From Trileptium ribeirensis (Eukaryota > Nematoda > Enoplea > Enoplida > Thoracostomopsidae): a stretch of DNA of 64,000 nt. The notes below the pieces were generated by a model. The model did not search any database, was not told where the DNA came from, and saw only the letters and a list, made by a program, of their open reading frames with translations. Each line of letters opens with the position of its first letter. Position 1 is the stretch's first letter. The stretch covers positions 1-64,000 of the forward strand of contig JASANE010018464.1 in assembly GCA_030248225.1 (NCBI GenBank). The letters run 5' to 3'. Shown in pieces: positions 60,625 through 64,000 of this stretch. A program made the translations under genes and the position numbers.

Positions 60625-63375
60625 GATCACGAATAACTAAGACGTTATAGAGTTGAGGAGATTTGACGTAATAGCAAAAAATAATTATTAATAATATAGA
60701 AAATAAATTTATAATCTTCGCACAAACTATTATGAATATAAACGAGATTTCTTGCTGCAACTTATATAATAGCCACAGCAAGATATTATGACTAATATTT
60801 ATTAATTATTGAACCAGCTGCTTGACGCAGTCAATAACAAAGCCTAAAGAAATTCAATATAACACTAAATTGTGCCATAAGAAAAAAAGATTTAACAGTA
60901 ACAAAATGGTAGTTGGTAAATACATCATATAAATTTTGTCAACTACAAACAAAGGACAAAACCATAAACAAATCCAGGTTTCATAAGTCTAAAATGAAAC
61001 TGTGCAATGAATCAAATGATACCATAGTACATAAAAAATTAAACCGTGTTGTACCAGGCTTGCTTATTTGCGACAAATACTGGATAAAAATAGTATTGGC
61101 TGACTACATTCTAAAACAAATATATAAATACTCGCGGTTACATCACTGCGGCTGCTTCGTCAGAGTACAGACATGCCACACATACGCAAAATAGGAGGAA
61201 GATTAAAAATAAGTACCTAAATATTCGAAAAAGACTTTCAGTTACAAAGCGCCGCTACCCCTGAATAAAAAAATTTAACAATACAGCCGCACGCCTCCGT
61301 CACAAAACGCCAATGAAACCAAGTGCTTAGACATGATTTCTAAACCTGGCCGCTTAATGTATCAAAGTGCATATAACCCTTCTGAGCACGCAGTCGTTAA
61401 TAATTTCCGCCGAATTTGGTGATAATCAGATGACCCCAGATCAGTTACGAAATGAAAATAAAGCTGTAGAATGTATATCGCGAGGATGTGGTCACCTTCC
61501 TTAGGTGTATACAAACAGACAGAATGGGCCAAGACCGGTGCTGAAAATAGATGAAGTCCTGGATGCTGCAATCTTGCTGTGCAACAATTTAAACACTTTT
61601 ATCATTGTATTCTATTCTCAACGTGCATCAGATATGATGTGTTTCAAAAAGTGTAGTTGTTCATCAATCTTGTAGTGCAGCAACACATTTGATATACACG
61701 AGTCTTGTTGTGGACCAGCAGTTGTGATGCACTTGACTAGTTAGACACAACTTCGACGTTTAGTAAAATGGTAAACAATTGTCAAATGATAGCAAGAGTG
61801 TATGCCGAAATTTTGGGTCAAACTAACAGATAGACATATCCAGAAGCGTAGTAGGCAACGTCATTCTCAATATGTTAGCTATAAAACTTATATACATACA
61901 TGTAAATATAAATAAGCCTTAGGTCATATAAATATTGAGATAAGGCCATACGGTTTCACAAAATCGAATCAAGCATGTTCAAAAAATTGCAACCAGTTTT
62001 GTAATTTTATCGAACGGATGTAACTTATTTTGACTTCATGTTGATGTCCGGAGTAGCATCCTATCAATAAATAAAACTAAACTCGTTTTGCTAACACGCA
62101 ACGATAACAGAGCTGAATGAATCCGAATTTTTGTTATTCTTGTTTGTCACGTTGTCTCAACTCCAAATTATCCGTTGCTTGCTTTAACTGAAGGTAATGC
62201 GTAAACTAGGCTCGAAAATCCGTCTGCTGCCTATGGGACTGTCTCGGAAGCTGCAACACGCAGTGGGATAAGAATGAATGTCTTGTTTGACGTTTAGAAA
62301 TTGACAATTTTTGTAAGCGTGCATCAAGGTTCAAGGCGTCTATATTGGTAATACTTATTATATACGTATAATGGATTCCAATAAAGATTTGTTCAGCTTC
62401 ATCTGGAATTATTTACAGCTTTTGAATAGCTTGGTTGAAAATTCCCATGATAACTTAAATTTGTCCATGAGTTAAAAATTGGCCGCCAATTACATGATTT
62501 AAGGTCTTATCACTACCTAAAAAATTATACTATGTATTTGTTTCAGTTCATCAGCTTCAAACATATAAAACATTCCGTCTGAATTGTCAAGTACTTCAGC
62601 TATAGATGTACCTTTAAAAAATCAACCAAAAAGCGAAGGTAGAATAATTGTGTGACACTGCCACGAAGACAATAAATATACGCGGCCATTTGCCGAGTTT
62701 CTATTTTGAAAAACAAGAGATTGCCGTCGCAATAAAATTGCATATGAATATTTGCTGAGAAGACCAATAATGAAATTTCCTACATAAATTTATGGAGTGA
62801 CACCAACCAGATTTGGGTTCCTGAGAGATCCACCTGAGCAATACAATTAGTACACAAAACCTTAGGTTTGGGACCCAAATTTGAAAACGTCTCAACGCTA
62901 ATAAACACATCGTTTCGCGGAGTTTGTGTCGACCGCCTTAGCACCACCACCCTGGTTAATTATATACAACCATACTGCAGAGCGGGCGTTACGGTCCCAA
63001 TACCTAGAAACTATGGGTCACTCACATGTCACGGGGTTGTCATAAAATACAAATTTTTCCTTGGTGCATAGGGCATAATATCATCAACGATAATAAAGCA
63101 ACAACAACTTTATTAAGAAACTACACTGCAGCCGAGAAAACGAGGGTTGCTCTGGCTTTAAGGGCGTCATAGCGTGCCCGAAAGTTAGGCAATGGCTTAC
63201 CAATCTTCGGTTATAACGTGAAAAAAATATCGAATGCATTAGAACTTATATAAAAGTAAAACTGTTTATGTTAGTCATAATAAAGTTAAAACAGAAAGGG
63301 AGCAAATCTCCACTTATATATGAGTTATAGGTTTCTATCGTATGTAAGGAAACTATCGAAATTTATGTTTTAAGT
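60625..63375. other. 5' flank of the acetyltransferase gene, nothing else recognised
   Basis: AT-rich sequence with only short ORFs. The promoter of the acetyltransferase gene should lie at its start, but no distinct element could be identified. Confidence 0.4.
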
Positions 63376-63379
63376 TCTT

Positions 63380-64000
63380 TTATAAATGTTTTGGAATTAG
63401 AAGCGTTTGCACGAACATACGCAGGAAGTTAGTTTCAGATGTTTATAATGTGTTCGGTAAATCTATGGTCTAAAAGTGTAGTGTTAGCTTTCTTTTTGAG
63501 TAATTTTGTCTCATGGCCTTTCGTAATACTAGTAGTAATACAGATGTGCTATCTTCTTGATACACATATTTGAACGTTTTAACCAAGGCCATTTATAAAA
63601 CTGTTTTTTACGAGCTACTCAAGAGCTAAGTCACAAATCCAGAAGCAAGCGGAAAAGCTTTGAGACTACGGGTTTGTTGCGACCAGTACTTTGGAAACGA
63701 AAGGTACGTAAATAGCGAAGCCTAATGTCGCACGATGCCGTTCCTAGACCAACTCTATAATAAATTCTGCGAGAGTGGTACCTTTGAACCTTCTCAATCA
63801 TATCGATATCAGTAAGAAACGCTGGTGACCACACACAAGACTCATATTCAGATAGGTTTCACGTAACTGATATAGAAGTGTAGTAAGGCGTCAATATTCG
63901 ACGTCGTAAAACCTCTAAAAATGATGTTAGAAACACGGTTAGCTTTTGAAACAATGAGCGCTAGCTTTGAGGTTTTCTGAAATGGTTATCCCAAGTCTTT
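63380..64000 (-). pseudogene. Second LINE (CR1/Jockey-type) 3' remnant, cut by window edge
   Basis: Reading the minus strand from 64000: KDLGITISENLKASAHC, then FYISYVKPI and YESCVWSPAFLTDIDMIEKV QR (63834-63631), then, after frameshifts, LLKKKANTTLLDHRFTEHII and LPAYVRANASNSKTFIKEL near 63400. These are the motifs at the C-terminus of CR1-like reverse transcriptases. The copy has stops and frame changes. Its sequence differs from the LINE at 44.5 kb, so it is another family. The 5' part lies beyond the window. Confidence 0.82.

Overview
The window is AT-rich metazoan (animal) nuclear DNA. It has small exons separated by 0.7-6 kb introns, most introns follow GT-AG, and CR1/Jockey-type LINE remnants, hAT-like and fold-back DNA elements and minisatellites are present. 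The species cannot be named from the sequence; an invertebrate is likely. There are no bacterial operons, no tRNA or rRNA genes that I could support, and no CRISPR array. Almost all long six-frame ORFs here are noise. The real genes had to be assembled from short exons by matching splice sites and codon phase.

Region 1 (1-16648) is one very large inverted repeat. The left arm (1-7462) is repeated in reverse complement at 8515-16648, separated by a loop of about 1.05 kb. The arms are nearly identical but not perfect: the right arm carries at least three insertions (about 483, 126 and 105 bp) that the left lacks. The symmetry axis lies in hAT-like sequence. The left arm runs up to the window edge, so the palindrome may be larger than seen.

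Region 2 (about 18750-28116, minus strand) holds the best find. Six exons join in perfect phase into a 432-residue protein whose C-terminal part is the CaMKII association (hub) domain. The N-terminus is not a kinase but a hydrophobic segment followed by a long low-complexity linker with R-x-x-S sites. The layout recalls the vertebrate alpha-KAP product of CAMK2A. An in-frame stop precedes its ATG, and a poly(A) signal lies 137 nt after its stop. I recognised no kinase exon in the window. Two minisatellites (units of 68-69 bp and 53 bp) lie 1-2.2 kb upstream of its first exon.

Region 3 (about 30-48 kb) is mostly intergenic or unrecognised. It has a few plausible but unproven exons: a short plus-strand set ending at clustered poly(A) signals near 43.4 kb, and one minus-strand exon at 33.4 kb. 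It also has a 133-bp direct duplication and a frameshifted LINE 3' end at about 44.5-45.4 kb.

Region 4 (48923-60624, minus strand) is a five-exon gene, again with all phases matching. It encodes a 276-residue GNAT-family N-acetyltransferase that resembles arylalkylamine/dopamine N-acetyltransferases and has a possible mitochondrial N-terminus. Its second intron hosts a 1258-bp fold-back element with an intact 8-bp target duplication, a hAT-like MITE and a 26-bp repeat. Its first intron holds a degenerate tandem repeat. The window ends in a second, different LINE remnant (about 63380-64000, minus strand).
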